Counted from the first letter of the stretch, positions 52,422 to 61,778 are shown. The stretch is DNA of 64,000 nt from Frateuria_A yonginensis (GCF_037137055.1 NZ_JBBBNY010000012.1:1-64000), one strand, 5' to 3'. The notes: generated from the letters alone by a model not told the origin. Numbers and translations are program-made.

Positions 52422-52816
52422 CCCGCGCCGAGACGTTCGCACTGTGACGCGAGCTCGAGGGCGCGGCCGGCCTGCCGGGCGAGCCGCTGGAGCTCCGTTT
52501 CCGGCCGATGTTCGGCGGGTTGATGGCCTATTTCGGGGAGAAGCCTTGCGCCTGGCTATCGGTCGATGGGCTGGTGCTGGAACTGGCCCCGGCCGATCAG
52601 CCCGAACTGCTGGCGCAGGCAGGCCCCCACCGCATGGTGGCCAAACCCGGCGCGGCGCCGAGCCGGAGCTACGTGCGGGTGCCTCGGTCGATCCACACCG
52701 AAGTGGCGCAGCTTGTGTCGTGGCTGGCGCGCGCCGCCGCGGCGACGAAAACCGCTCGGCGCCGCGCCGCTCGGGTGCGGCGCCGGAGGGTCAACGCCTG
52801 CGCTGTTGCGGGATGA
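52418..52816 (+). pseudogene. TfoX-N-like protein gene with an in-frame TGA
   Basis: From GTG 52418 (which overlaps the stop of the hemolysin III gene) the frame reads MTRAETFAL, then TGA (52445-52447), then RELEGAAGLPGEPLELRFRPMFGG and onwards. The MFGGLMAYFGEKPCAWLSVDG block and AGPHRMVAKPGAAPSRSYVRVP match the TfoX N-terminal domain. Removing the TGA would give a 132-residue protein. The TGA most likely replaces CGA (Arg) or TGG (Trp). Without readthrough, translation could restart only at ATG 52508, giving a truncated 102-residue form. Confidence 0.65.
52757..52785. terminator. Terminator hairpin between the TfoX-like and DUF885 genes
   Basis: A 9-base stem (52757-52765 with 52777-52785) and an 11-base loop. 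On the minus strand it is followed by a GGTTTTC run, so it probably ends the DUF885 transcript, whose stop lies six bases away. Confidence 0.55.
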
Positions 52817-54563
52817 ACTGCGTGCGCACCGCCTCGGCCAGCTGCGCCGGCGGCAGCAAGCCCTGGCCGATCACGAAGTCGTTGAAGGCCTTGCGGTCGA
52901 ACCGGTCGCCCAGGGCCAGCTCGGTCTCCAGCCGCAGCTGCTGCAGGCGCAGGTAGCCGTAGAAGTAGGCGGTGGCCTGGCCGGGGCTGTCGAAGGTGTA
53001 GCGGTCCAGCTCCTGCCGCGCCATGGCCTCGGACAGGCCCACCTCGTGCGTCAGCACGTCGTGCGCGCGCTCGCGGCTGATCAGGCCCAGGTTGAGCATC
53101 GGGTCGAGGTAGGCGCGTGCGGCGCGCATCAGGCGTGCCTGCAGCGCGGCGAACTGCCCGGCCGGCGGTTCGTACGGCAGCATTTCCGACTCGGCGTACA
53201 GCGCCCAGCCCTCCACGTTGACACTGTTGAACGCGAACAGGCTGCGTGCCAGCGACACGCCGCGTTCGACCATCGCCGCGAACTGCAGTTCGTGCCCGGG
53301 CCGGCCCTCGTGCGCGGTCAGCGTCCAGGCGGCCGCCTTGAAGGTGAAGTCGTCGTAGGACTGGCTCTTGTCCTGGCCGTTGCCCGGGTTGCCCATGGTC
53401 AGCACGAAGGTGCCGCGCTCGCCGTGGTTGTTGAGGAACGGTGGCGGGTCCATGTGCGGTGCGGGCACCTGCGCCGCCTCGGCCTCGGAGGCCAGGCGCA
53501 TCTGCATCTGGCGCTTGGGCAGGGTGACGATGCCCTCGCGGCGGATGGTGTCCTCGATGTGGCCCAGCACCTGGTGGTACCAGGGCTCGACCTCGCCCCG
53601 GGACAGCTGCTGCTGCTTCAGCGCCTGCCACACCTGGCGGTAATCGGTGGCCTTGATGCCTTCGGCCCTGGCCACCGCAGGCGCCATCGCCTGCATCATG
53701 CCGCGCAGCTCCATGAACTCGAGCTCGGCCTGCTTCATCAGCTGCTCGGGCGGGATGTCGATGCCCACCTGCTTGAGGTTGTAGGCGTACAGCGGCTCGG
53801 GCAGGCGGAAATCCGCGCGTGCCCGCGGCAGCACGGTGCGGCGCACCCAGGCGTCGTAGTCCTTCAGCTGCGCGTCGAGCGCGTCCAACGCGGCCTTCGC
53901 CTCGGGCGTATCGAGCTTGTACTTGGCGAACAGCTGGCGGATCCCCGCGGCGTAGCGCTGCGTGTTGGCGAGCTTCTGCTCCACCTCGCCCCGGTACGGG
54001 CCGAGCAGGGCCTTGTCGCCCAACTTGGCCGTCGTCTGCGCCTTGGCGTCCGCGACGATCGGGGTGCAGCCGGGGGCCATGCCGACGTAGCACTGCAGGC
54101 GCGCGAGCGCATTGGGGCGGCGCTTCGCGTCGACGTCGTCCTTGAGCAGGGCGAATTCGCCGCTGAAGATCAGCGAGCCCACGTCGGTGTAGGGCAGCAG
54201 GTACTTGTCGTTGAGGTCGATGCCCTCGATCTGCTCGTCCGCCGTGTGGACCATGATCTGCAGGTCCTCGCGCACGTTCGGGTCACGCTCGGTCGAGAGC
54301 ATGCGTACGAGCTTGCCGCGCGCCTCCACCAGCGCGGCGCGGGAGCGCTTGTCCACGTCCGGCTTGAGATCGGCCACCTTGGTGTCGTACTCGGGCAGGC
54401 CGACCTGGGTGGCGAACTCCGGGCTGAAGCGGGCGATCGCGTCCAGCAGCACCTTGGCGTCGGCATTGCTGCGTTCGACCCAGCCTGCCTGCGTGGTCTG
54501 GGCATGGGCCGGGGCGGCGGCGACCAGCGCGGCGGCCAGGGCGAGGGCGAGGGGCTTGGGCAT
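52791..54563 (-). CDS. DUF885 zinc-peptidase-like exported protein
   Basis: A 590-residue protein with a signal peptide (MPKPLALALAAALVAAAPAHA). DUF885 proteins are distant zinc metallopeptidases: the HEGRPGHELQF motif (near residue 418) is the metal-binding helix, and ESEMLPYEPPAGQFAALQ and AYFYGYLRLQQLR follow in the usual order. The start at 54563 is set by AAGGAGG eight bases upstream; a codon at 54572 overlaps that site. Substrates of the family are unknown. Likely periplasmic. Confidence 0.85.
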   Translation of the reverse strand: MPKPLALALAAALVAAAPAHAQTTQAGWVERSNADAKVLLDAIARFSPEFATQVGLPEYDTKVADLKPDVDKRSRAALVEARGKLVRMLSTERDPNVREDLQIMVHTADEQIEGIDLNDKYLLPYTDVGSLIFSGEFALLKDDVDAKRRPNALARLQCYVGMAPGCTPIVADAKAQTTAKLGDKALLGPYRGEVEQKLANTQRYAAGIRQLFAKYKLDTPEAKAALDALDAQLKDYDAWVRRTVLPRARADFRLPEPLYAYNLKQVGIDIPPEQLMKQAELEFMELRGMMQAMAPAVARAEGIKATDYRQVWQALKQQQLSRGEVEPWYHQVLGHIEDTIRREGIVTLPKRQMQMRLASEAEAAQVPAPHMDPPPFLNNHGERGTFVLTMGNPGNGQDKSQSYDDFTFKAAAWTLTAHEGRPGHELQFAAMVERGVSLARSLFAFNSVNVEGWALYAESEMLPYEPPAGQFAALQARLMRAARAYLDPMLNLGLISRERAHDVLTHEVGLSEAMARQELDRYTFDSPGQATAYFYGYLRLQQLRLETELALGDRFDRKAFNDFVIGQGLLPPAQLAEAVRTQFIPQQRRR

Positions 54564-54637
54564 GGCGGGCATCCTCCTTGGTGGTCCGGGCAGCGTAGGC
54601 TGGCACGGCCGCGGCCGCCTGTGCCGGAGGTCCTCTG

Positions 54638-55117
54638 CTAGAGCAGCATGGCCAGTCCGAACAGGCCGACCATCAGGAACGAGATCACCAGCTTCACCAG
54701 CGTGCCGGCGAGCAGACCGATCCAGGTGCCGGCGCCGACGTGGGCCGAGCGCAGCACGCTGGTGCCGGCCGAAAGCTCGCCCAGCAACGCCCCGACGAAG
54801 GGGCCCAGGATCAGGCCGGGCACGCCCAGGAACATGCCGATCACGGTGCCGATGGTCGCGCCCCACAGCGCGCGTGGACTGGCGCCGACGCGCTTGGCGC
54901 CCAGCGTCCCGGCGACGAAGTCCACCGCCACTCCGAGCAGGCCCAGCGCGCCGATCGCGAGCAGCCAGCCGGTCCCCAGGTGCCGGTAGCCGTCCACGGC
55001 GGCGACCAGCCAGATGCCGCCGAAGATCATCGGGATGCCGGGCAGGATCGGCAGCACCGTGCCAGCGAGGCCGCCGAGGATAAGCAAGGCGGCAAGTAGG
55101 TAGAGCGCGATATCCAT
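54638..55117 (-). CDS. DUF456 membrane protein
   Basis: A 159-residue protein with four to five hydrophobic segments and the DUF456 pattern (AGTVLPILPGIPMIFGGIWL, GPFVGALLGEL). These Gly-rich inner-membrane proteins are of unknown function and widely conserved. The ATG at 55117 (MDIALYLLAALLIL) is preferred over a start twelve codons upstream. It lies 74 bases upstream of the DUF885 gene and may be its operon partner. Confidence 0.8.
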   Translation of the reverse strand: MDIALYLLAALLILGGLAGTVLPILPGIPMIFGGIWLVAAVDGYRHLGTGWLLAIGALGLLGVAVDFVAGTLGAKRVGASPRALWGATIGTVIGMFLGVPGLILGPFVGALLGELSAGTSVLRSAHVGAGTWIGLLAGTLVKLVISFLMVGLFGLAMLL

Positions 55118-55404
55118 GGTGCAGTCTCCGCCGGGCCCCCCAATCTGGGGCACCGCTCTTGCATGGGCAAGGTGTGGCGTCGGATTGCCGGCGGTCGCGC
55201 TGTCAACGTGCTGTACATCGCAATCGTGCGATCTGCACCGTTCCGCGTGACCGAGGTGCGCTAGGATGCGCCCAGCAGGCGGGGGGCCTGCAGGCCAAGT
55301 CGTTTCACTTCCATTTCACTCGTGTCGTTGTGTCGTTACAGGAATTAGGTGCGCGCGAGCATCGCCGAGTCGGGGCGACTCGGTTTGGGCCAAGGGGGGT
55401 AGTG

Positions 55405-56991
55405 ATGCTGAAAAGGATTGAGGCAAACATGTGGGTGCGGCAACTGGCTGTCGCTCTCGCCTACGCGCTCTTGTACGCCCTGATGCGTCACATGACGTTC
55501 TCCCACTGGTTCCCGCTGGCGGGGCTCCGGTTCTGTGCGCTGCTGCTGGTGCCCTATCGGTACTGGGGTGCGCTCCTGGTGGGCGAAGCCGTGCCGCTGG
55601 TGTTCTCCGCGATCGACTGTTGGAACCAGTTCGGCTGGATGTGGAGCGCCTTCCTCATGGTGCCGCCGATGCTTTTCTCGATGCCGCTCTTCCGATGGTG
55701 TCGAGAAAGGCATCAGCTCTTTTCGGGCAAGGCCACGCCCAATATCAACGTGCTCCTGCTGTGCATCTTTGCGGCTTCGGTGATTTGGGCGGCGGTTAAC
55801 GTCGTGAATCTCTCTTTGGCGCGCGGCCCCAACATCAGTCCCCTGCCACCTTACCGGGTGATCGCGGGCGCCTACTTCATAGGCAACTACATCGGAACCT
55901 TGGCGGTGGTCCCGTTGGTGCTGCTGGTGCGCGAGGAGCTTCTTACCTACGGGGTGCGTCACCTTTGGAGACGGTTCTCCGAGAGCAGTCTCGCTCTGGA
56001 GACCGTATGTCTCCTGGTGCCGTCGCTATCACTGCTGGTGTGGCTGGCTTCCGGTCTGCCTGGACCTGGGGGCCAAGAAGCACACATCGCCATGTTTTTA
56101 CCGGTCGCTTGGCTTGCACTCCGGCATGGATGGCGCGGGGCTGCAGTTGGCGGCACAGCCGCCAGTATCGCCGTTGTGTTGGCAATGCCTGCCCTTCTTG
56201 ATAGCACGACCCTGCAGGCCCAGGTCTTCGTTGCCTTTGCCATCACTACGACGCTCATGCTCGGGGGCAGGATCGCGTCGCTTCGCGAACGGGAGGAGCG
56301 GGAAAGGGCGGATGCCCGCCTGGCTCTGGCCGTCGCTCAGCGAAACGTCTATCTGGGCGAAATGCAGCTGCGGCAGACGTCGTATCTGGTAGAGCAGATT
56401 AGCGATGCCTTCCAGACCTCCTACACGCAACTGCTTGGGCGACTGCGGGGATTCCTGCCAGGAGCCGATGAACGTATCTACTACCGCCAGGCTGCCCTGA
56501 CCCAGCATCAGATGTACCGGTTGGCAGATTCGCTATATCCCCTGGCATGGCGTGAGCGCGGTTTGCCGGCGGCGTTGCGCGAAGGCTCGATGCCGCGTGC
56601 GCTCGACGAAGCGGGGATCACCTACTGGTGCCACATCGGCCCTAAAGTGGACGAACTTGCCACCAGCATCCAGCTGACGCTCTACAGGCTGGCCTGTGAG
56701 GCCATTGCGATGGCGTGCTCGGAGCGGAACATCAGTCACATCTCTGTGCGTCTGCGCGGCATGTCGTTTGCCGGACGTCGCTGGGCCCTGCTGTGCGTGG
56801 ACAGCCGGGTCGACTATGAGCGTCTGAGTCGCATCCGTTGGGACGGCCTGCAATCGGCGCTTGGTGCAAGCGGTCTGGGTCTGGGCGCCATCAAAGACCG
56901 TGCAATGGTCTTTGGCGGCAGGGTTCGAATCCGATCGTTGGGTGATGGACGGCGCATCAGCATCGTCTTGACCGATCCTGAGATCAGCTAA
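55405..56991 (+). CDS. MASE1-domain sensor protein with degenerate kinase-like end
   Basis: A 528-residue membrane protein. The N-terminal eight or so hydrophobic segments (WFPLAGLRFCALLLVPYRYWGALLVGE and later WLALRHGW) are a MASE1 sensory domain. A coiled linker (REREERERADARLALAVAQRN) leads to a cytoplasmic region laid out like a HPK7 histidine kinase: ITYWCHIGP, LYRLACEAIAMA in the place of the N box, and GLGLGAIKDRAMVFGG as a G2-like loop. The conserved His of the H box, the N-box Asn and the DxGxG of the G1 box are missing, so catalysis is doubtful. Its base composition is lower in GC than its surroundings. Confidence 0.7.
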   Translation: MLKRIEANMWVRQLAVALAYALLYALMRHMTFSHWFPLAGLRFCALLLVPYRYWGALLVGEAVPLVFSAIDCWNQFGWMWSAFLMVPPMLFSMPLFRWCRERHQLFSGKATPNINVLLLCIFAASVIWAAVNVVNLSLARGPNISPLPPYRVIAGAYFIGNYIGTLAVVPLVLLVREELLTYGVRHLWRRFSESSLALETVCLLVPSLSLLVWLASGLPGPGGQEAHIAMFLPVAWLALRHGWRGAAVGGTAASIAVVLAMPALLDSTTLQAQVFVAFAITTTLMLGGRIASLREREERERADARLALAVAQRNVYLGEMQLRQTSYLVEQISDAFQTSYTQLLGRLRGFLPGADERIYYRQAALTQHQMYRLADSLYPLAWRERGLPAALREGSMPRALDEAGITYWCHIGPKVDELATSIQLTLYRLACEAIAMACSERNISHISVRLRGMSFAGRRWALLCVDSRVDYERLSRIRWDGLQSALGASGLGLGAIKDRAMVFGGRVRIRSLGDGRRISIVLTDPEIS

Positions 56992-57000
56992 CCCTTGGGC

Positions 57001-57031
57001 AAAAAAAACCGCCGGTGAGGCGGTTTTTTTT
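57001..57031. terminator. Strong bidirectional terminator
   Basis: CCGCC-GGTGA-GGCGG flanked by eight A residues on the left and eight T residues on the right. Positioned between the MASE1 gene and the convergent secreted-protein gene, it can end both transcripts. Confidence 0.92.
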
Positions 57032-57032
57032 A

Positions 57033-57530
57033 CTAGTTCGAATGGGCGCCACATTCCATCGGATTGGTTCCACAGTCACCCGTCGCCGATTGGGTCGTGG
57101 TCGCCGTCTGGGTAGCCGTGAACATCATCGTACCGTCGCTGAGCGGCACCGCACTGAGCTGGATCGAGCTGTCCCTGTAGATGGTCTCGCCGTAGGAAGC
57201 GAGCGGCACCACGGTACGGGACAGCCTGGGCGACTGTTGTGGCGTGGCCATGCGCTGGGCGTCGCGACCCATCGGGAGGACCAGGAACTGGCCGTTGGCG
57301 GTGGCGAAGGCGCCACGCACGTGGCCGTTGAGGTCGTTGACCTGGACGTACCGGATGCCGCCCTGGGTGAATACGTACACGTGCCAGTGCGGGCTCGAGC
57401 TCACATCCTGTGCGTTCGGCCATGCCTGACCCAGGCCGGTGCCCGGCGGCTGGGCGGCCACGGCAGCGGTCGATATGCCCATGACGACCAGACCGGCCCA
57501 GATGGCGCGGCGAGGCATGAATTTGATCAT
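57033..57530 (-). CDS. Secreted protein, unknown function
   Basis: A 165-residue protein with a signal peptide (IKFMPRRAIWAGLVVMGISTAAVAA). The mature part is a beta-rich domain (HWHVYVFTQGGIRYVQVNDLNG, GAFATANGQFLVLPMGRD) ending in a Thr-rich tail with two Cys (GDCGTNPMECGAH). AAGGGG lies upstream of the ATG at 57530; a start four codons further on (57518) is possible. It lies directly before the bidirectional terminator. No family recognised. Confidence 0.6.
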   Translation of the reverse strand: MIKFMPRRAIWAGLVVMGISTAAVAAQPPGTGLGQAWPNAQDVSSSPHWHVYVFTQGGIRYVQVNDLNGHVRGAFATANGQFLVLPMGRDAQRMATPQQSPRLSRTVVPLASYGETIYRDSSIQLSAVPLSDGTMMFTATQTATTTQSATGDCGTNPMECGAHSN

Positions 57531-57720
57531 AGCCGTATCCCCTTGTCGGATTGCTCGCTGAGTGAGCTCGGTCACTCTATCAGCAGCAAAAGTGATTTTT
57601 TTGAGAAGCCGCGTCATCAAATCGTATACGGTTGCCTGTTTCGACGGTGCGCCCGGCTCGTCGGTGACGGCGGCGGGGTTCCGACGCCGCAAGGGCACCG
57701 CGCGGGGGATGTCGCCGGCC

Positions 57721-58518
57721 CTAGGTGACGGCGTCGCTGCGTGGAACGGGGCGGTAGGCGCCCGCCAGGCGCGATACGCCACCGGCACGGGCGCCGAACA
57801 CCATTTCGGTGGTCCATGCCAGCAGCACGGAGGTGTAGGCGCGTTGGCAGTCCGGGCTGGAAAGCGCGTGGTCGGCCTCGTCGATGACCCGGTAGGTCAG
57901 CGAGTGGGTGCGCTGGAAGGCATTGCGGTAGCTCACGATCGCCGGGGGCGGGACCAGGTGATCGTGGCCCGACTCCACGATCAGCACGTCGCCGGTGAAA
58001 TCGCGGCAGGCGCGCAGGGCACGGTTGTCGTCCGGCGCCAGCACGCGGCTGCGGTACGCGTCCAGCTCCTTGCGGGACAGGGAGCGCTTGGGATGGTTCC
58101 ACGCCTCGTCCTTGTACAGCGCCGGCACGCGCAGCGCGAGCCACTTCACCGGGCGCAGCGAGGTGAGGATGGCCGCGAGGTAGCCGCCGTAGCTGGCACC
58201 GACCACCAGGATCGCGTTCGGGTCGACGTGCGGCTGGGTGAGCAGGTGGTCGTAGGCGGCCACCACGTCGGCGAGGTTTTGTTCGCGGGTCACCGTCTGG
58301 CGCAATGCCTCGGTACGCACGTGGCCGCGCATGTCGAAGGTCAGGCAGATGCAGCCGAGGGCGGCCAACTGCTGGGCGCGATTCAGGTCGCGTTCCTGCG
58401 AGCCGCCCCAGCCGTGCACGAACAGCACGCCGGGGATGGTCGAGCCGGGAGCGAGCACGGTGCCGGCCAGGCGTGTGCCGTCCACGGCGATGTCGGTTGG
58501 TTCGCTACGTGTCGTCAT
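57721..58518 (-). CDS. Alpha/beta hydrolase
   Basis: A 265-residue cytoplasmic alpha/beta hydrolase. GVLFVHGWGG is the oxyanion-hole strand, GASYGGYLAA carries the nucleophilic Ser, ESGHDHLVP is in the position of the acidic residue and DEADHALSS carries the catalytic His. Similar to acyl hydrolases or dipeptidyl-peptidase-like proteins of bacteria; substrate unknown. The start ATG (58518) overlaps the end of the DUF3182 gene by 14 bases, so the two are coupled. Confidence 0.85.
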   Translation of the reverse strand: MTTRSEPTDIAVDGTRLAGTVLAPGSTIPGVLFVHGWGGSQERDLNRAQQLAALGCICLTFDMRGHVRTEALRQTVTREQNLADVVAAYDHLLTQPHVDPNAILVVGASYGGYLAAILTSLRPVKWLALRVPALYKDEAWNHPKRSLSRKELDAYRSRVLAPDDNRALRACRDFTGDVLIVESGHDHLVPPPAIVSYRNAFQRTHSLTYRVIDEADHALSSPDCQRAYTSVLLAWTTEMVFGARAGGVSRLAGAYRPVPRSDAVT

Positions 58519-59641
58519 CGTCCTCCACCACGGTGTACTTGAGGAGCGGCCCCGCGACCGGGTCCATGCCGTGGAACAGCACGTGAGCGCCGGCCGGTGC
58601 TTGGACCCCGGCACCGTAAAGCTCCTCCGTGCGCACGCCCAGCCAACGACGCCCGGGTTCGTCGCGGAAGCGCAGCAGCGCAACCGCCTCCGCCCCGCTG
58701 GCGCCGCCGACGCGCCAGGATGACTCGAGCACGCCGGCGTGCGGCTGGCCGCGATGGTCCAGGCCCTGCACCACGTCGTAGTTGCGGCGCGAGGCGAACA
58801 TCCGCGGAAAGCACTGCCGCGCCGCCGTGTCGTATAGCTGCGCCTGCGCCACCGCCTCGCGCACACGCTCGGGCAGCGGCTCGCGCAGCAGCGCATCGAA
58901 GCCGCCGCGGTGCACGCGCAGGCCGGAACCTCCGTAGGCCACCTCGCCGGTGTTGTCGCGGGTCAGCCACTGGGTGCCGTAGTAGGCGATGGTGTGGTTG
59001 TCCACGCGCACCTGCCCTACGCTCCAGGTGGTCAGGTCGACCAGGTCCGTTTCCAGCACCAGGCCGTCGCGGGCCAGCGTTGGCGGGTCGCACTCGGCGA
59101 TCACGTCGTCGAGGTCCGCGGCGCTGGCGACCACGCGCTGGCCGCGCCCGGCGTTGCCGTGCGCAGGCTTGATGCGCACGTGGCCGAGCGCGAGCAGGGC
59201 GCGGCCGGCGCGGCGCGCGTCGTCGGCGGCGAAGGCGCTGAAGCCGGGCAGTACCACCGGGCGCACCCGTTCGGCGAACGTGTCCGACCAGCCGTCCGGT
59301 ACGCGCGAGGCGCCATCGACCAGCGGGTGAGTGATCGCTTTGGACGCGACGACGCGCTCGGGCACGACACCGCCGAACAGGTCGTCCGCGCTGCGGATGC
59401 CGCAGGCGGCCGCCGCATCCAGGCCGATCAGCACGTCGCCGGGCACGAAGTACAGGTGGCCAGGGTACGCCTGGCCGGGCACGAAGGCACCCGCGAAGTC
59501 GTAGCCGAGCAGCTCCGCCAGCTGGCGCGCGATGGCCGCGTGCGCGGCCGCTTCGTGGGTCGAGTGCGCGGCGTCGCGGCCGACGCCAAGGACCACGCTG
59601 CCACGATGCATGGCTGTCTGGGGTGGGACACGGGGCTCCAC
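58505..59641 (-). CDS. DUF3182 family protein (ATP-grasp-like)
   Basis: A 378-residue protein of the DUF3182 family, which looks related to ATP-grasp ligases: GHVRIKPAHGNAGRGQRVVAS is a grasp-like Lys/Gly loop and VLETDLVD is an acidic strand. A start at 59611 (MHRGSVVLGVGRD) is also possible. Upstream gene of the two-gene unit with the alpha/beta hydrolase. Substrate and product unknown. Confidence 0.75.
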   Translation of the reverse strand: MEPRVPPQTAMHRGSVVLGVGRDAAHSTHEAAAHAAIARQLAELLGYDFAGAFVPGQAYPGHLYFVPGDVLIGLDAAAACGIRSADDLFGGVVPERVVASKAITHPLVDGASRVPDGWSDTFAERVRPVVLPGFSAFAADDARRAGRALLALGHVRIKPAHGNAGRGQRVVASAADLDDVIAECDPPTLARDGLVLETDLVDLTTWSVGQVRVDNHTIAYYGTQWLTRDNTGEVAYGGSGLRVHRGGFDALLREPLPERVREAVAQAQLYDTAARQCFPRMFASRRNYDVVQGLDHRGQPHAGVLESSWRVGGASGAEAVALLRFRDEPGRRWLGVRTEELYGAGVQAPAGAHVLFHGMDPVAGPLLKYTVVEDDDDT

Positions 59642-59755
59642 ACGGGTCTCCGGGGCGCGAGGGCGGCGCCGCGGTGCCGCCGCCGCCGGACCGTACGAAG
59701 GCTAGCGGCGGTGGTGTGGACGGGCTGTCGAAGGGCGGCCGCGCCGGTGGTGCGG

Positions 59756-60532
59756 CTACTTCTCGACGAACGCCCGCTCGATCACGTAGTCGCCCGGCTC
59801 GCGCGTGCGCGGCGAAGCCTGGAAGCCGCGGCCGTCCAGCAGTGCGCACAGGTCGTCCAGCATCGCCGGGCTGCCGCACAGCATGACGCGGTCGGTGGCG
59901 GGGCTGAGCGGCGGCAGGCCGGTCACCTCGCTCATCACGCCGTCGACGATGGCGTCGGTGATGCGCCCGCGGTTGCGGAACGGCTCGCGGGTGACGGTGG
60001 GGTAGTAGATCAGCTTCTCGCGTACCAGCTCGCCGAGATACTCGTGCTGCGGCAGCTCGTTCTCCAGGTAGTCGGCGTAGGCCAGGTCGCTGACGTGGCG
60101 CACGCCGTGGGCCAGCACGATCTTCTCGTAGCGTTCGTAGGTGGCCGGGTCGCGGATGATGCTCATGAACGGCGCCAGGCCGGTGCCGGTGCCGAGCAGG
60201 TACAGGTGCCTGCCGGGCTTGAGGTCGTCCAGCACCAGCGTGCCGGTAGGCTTGCGGCTGACCACCAGCGGGTCGCCGGGCTTGAGGTGCTGCAGGCGCG
60301 AGGTGAGCGGGCCGTTGGGCACCTTGATCGAGAAGAACTCCAGGTGCTCCTCCCAGTTGGCGCTGGCGATGGAGTAGGCGCGCATCAGCGGGCGGCCGTC
60401 CACCTCCAGGCCGATCATCACGAACTGTCCGCTCTCGAAGCGGAAGCCGGGATCGCGCGTGGCGCGGAAGCTGAAGAGCGTGTCGTTCCAGTGCCGCACG
60501 TCGATCACGTGCTCGGTCGCAAGGGCCACCAT
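59756..60532 (-). CDS. fpr: Ferredoxin/flavodoxin-NADP reductase
   Basis: A 258-residue FAD-dependent reductase. The FAD domain has RAYSIASANWEEHLEFFSIKVPNG (RxYS motif), and the NADP domain has LYLLGTGTGLAPFMSIIRDPATYERYEKIVL and VMLCGSPAMLDD, ending VIERAFVEK. The aromatic-free Glu-Lys end and size match bacterial Fpr enzymes (class I), which reduce ferredoxin or flavodoxin with NADPH. ATG 60532 (MVALATEHVIDVRHW) is preferred. Monocistronic and divergent from dusA. Confidence 0.92.
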   Translation of the reverse strand: MVALATEHVIDVRHWNDTLFSFRATRDPGFRFESGQFVMIGLEVDGRPLMRAYSIASANWEEHLEFFSIKVPNGPLTSRLQHLKPGDPLVVSRKPTGTLVLDDLKPGRHLYLLGTGTGLAPFMSIIRDPATYERYEKIVLAHGVRHVSDLAYADYLENELPQHEYLGELVREKLIYYPTVTREPFRNRGRITDAIVDGVMSEVTGLPPLSPATDRVMLCGSPAMLDDLCALLDGRGFQASPRTREPGDYVIERAFVEK

Positions 60533-60686
60533 GGTGTTTCTGTCTCGGATGTTCGGGGAGTGCGCCGTGACGGGGCCGGCAGCGGGTCCGCGCAAGGGTG
60601 GACGCCGGGCGGGCGCGGGTCGCATAGGGTAAGCCATCCGGGCCGGCGATGCCCGCCGGCGCGGTCACGCCACGTACAATGCGCCC

Positions 60687-61670
60687 ATGAGCGCGACCCT
60701 CGCCCCCGCCGATTTCCGCCTGTGCGTCGCCCCGATGATGGACTGGACGGACCGGCACTGCCGCTACTTCCACCGCCTGCTGTCGCCGCACGCGCGCCTG
60801 TATACCGAGATGGTGACCAGCGCGGCGCTGGTGCGCGGCGGGCAGCTGCGCCTGCTCGAGCACAGCCAGCAGGAGCATCCGGTGGCGCTGCAGCTGGGCG
60901 GCAGCGATCCGGCCGAGCTGGCGCACGCGGCGCGGCTGGGCGCGCAGGCCGGCTACGACGAGGTCAACCTCAACGTGGGGTGTCCGTCCGACCGCGTGCA
61001 GTCCGGCCGGTTCGGCGCCTGCCTGATGCGCGAGCCGGCGCTCGTCGGCGACTGCGTGCGGGCGATGCGCGCGGTGGTGGACGTGCCGGTGACGGTCAAG
61101 TGCCGCATCGGCGTGGACGACCAGGACGCGTACGCCGACCTGCAGCGCTTCACCGAGACCGTGCTGGAGGCGGGCGTCGAGGTGCTGGTGGTGCACGCGC
61201 GCAAGGCCTGGCTGCAGGGCCTGAGCCCGAAGGAGAACCGCGAGATCCCGCCGCTGGACTACGAGCGGGTCTACCGCCTCAAGCGCGAATTCCCGGGGCT
61301 GATTGTGGTCATCAACGGCGGCATCACCTCGGTGGCGGCGGTACAGGCGCACCTGACGCAGGTCGACGGGGTGATGCTGGGCCGCGCGGCCTACCACGAT
61401 CCCTACCTGCTGGCGCAGCTGGAGGCGGCGCTGTACGGCACGCCGATGCCCTCGCGCGAGACGGTGCTCGGGCACCTGCGTCCCTACGTGGAGGCGGAAC
61501 TCAAGCGCGGCACGGCGCTCAAGCACATCAGCCGGCACCTGCTGGGGCTGTACCAGGGCGAACCCGGCGCGCGCAGCTTCCGGCGCATGCTGAGCGAGGG
61601 TGCGCACCTGCCGGGTGCGGGGTGGAGCCTGCTCGAGCGGGCCGCCAGCGGTCGCCGGGACGCGGCATGA
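60687..61670 (+). CDS. dusA: tRNA-dihydrouridine synthase A
   Basis: A 327-residue FMN-dependent enzyme that reduces uridine 20/20a in tRNA. Blocks: CVAPMMDWTDRHCRYF (FMN phosphate site), YTEMVTSAALVRG, LQLGGSDPAEL, NLNVGCPSDRVQSGRFGACLM (active-site Cys in GCPS), VKCRIGVDD, HARKAWLQGLSPKENR and INGGITS. The FGACLM and GLSPKENR features identify DusA rather than DusB/C. Length normal. A short intergenic region separates it from fpr. Confidence 0.95.
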   Translation: MSATLAPADFRLCVAPMMDWTDRHCRYFHRLLSPHARLYTEMVTSAALVRGGQLRLLEHSQQEHPVALQLGGSDPAELAHAARLGAQAGYDEVNLNVGCPSDRVQSGRFGACLMREPALVGDCVRAMRAVVDVPVTVKCRIGVDDQDAYADLQRFTETVLEAGVEVLVVHARKAWLQGLSPKENREIPPLDYERVYRLKREFPGLIVVINGGITSVAAVQAHLTQVDGVMLGRAAYHDPYLLAQLEAALYGTPMPSRETVLGHLRPYVEAELKRGTALKHISRHLLGLYQGEPGARSFRRMLSEGAHLPGAGWSLLERAASGRRDAA

Positions 61671-61778
61671 GCGCCGCCCGCTCGGCCAGGCCCCACGGCT
61701 CGAAGCGGGGACAGGCAGGGCAGCGGTGTCCATCCGGCCATCGTTCAGGCCCGTTTGCCTAGGCTGGTAACCATTTGG

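Noticed and set aside
30836..52447. TGA recoding as sense codon (two in-frame TGAs)
   Set aside because: Every other gene, including mfd neighbours and phoP, ends normally with TGA, so two stop mutations or errors are the simpler explanation.
61741..61758. PhoP box (GTTCA-N5-GTTTG) before pepSY-phoP
   Set aside because: The two half sites have a 10-base rather than the canonical 11-base period and the hexamers match poorly.
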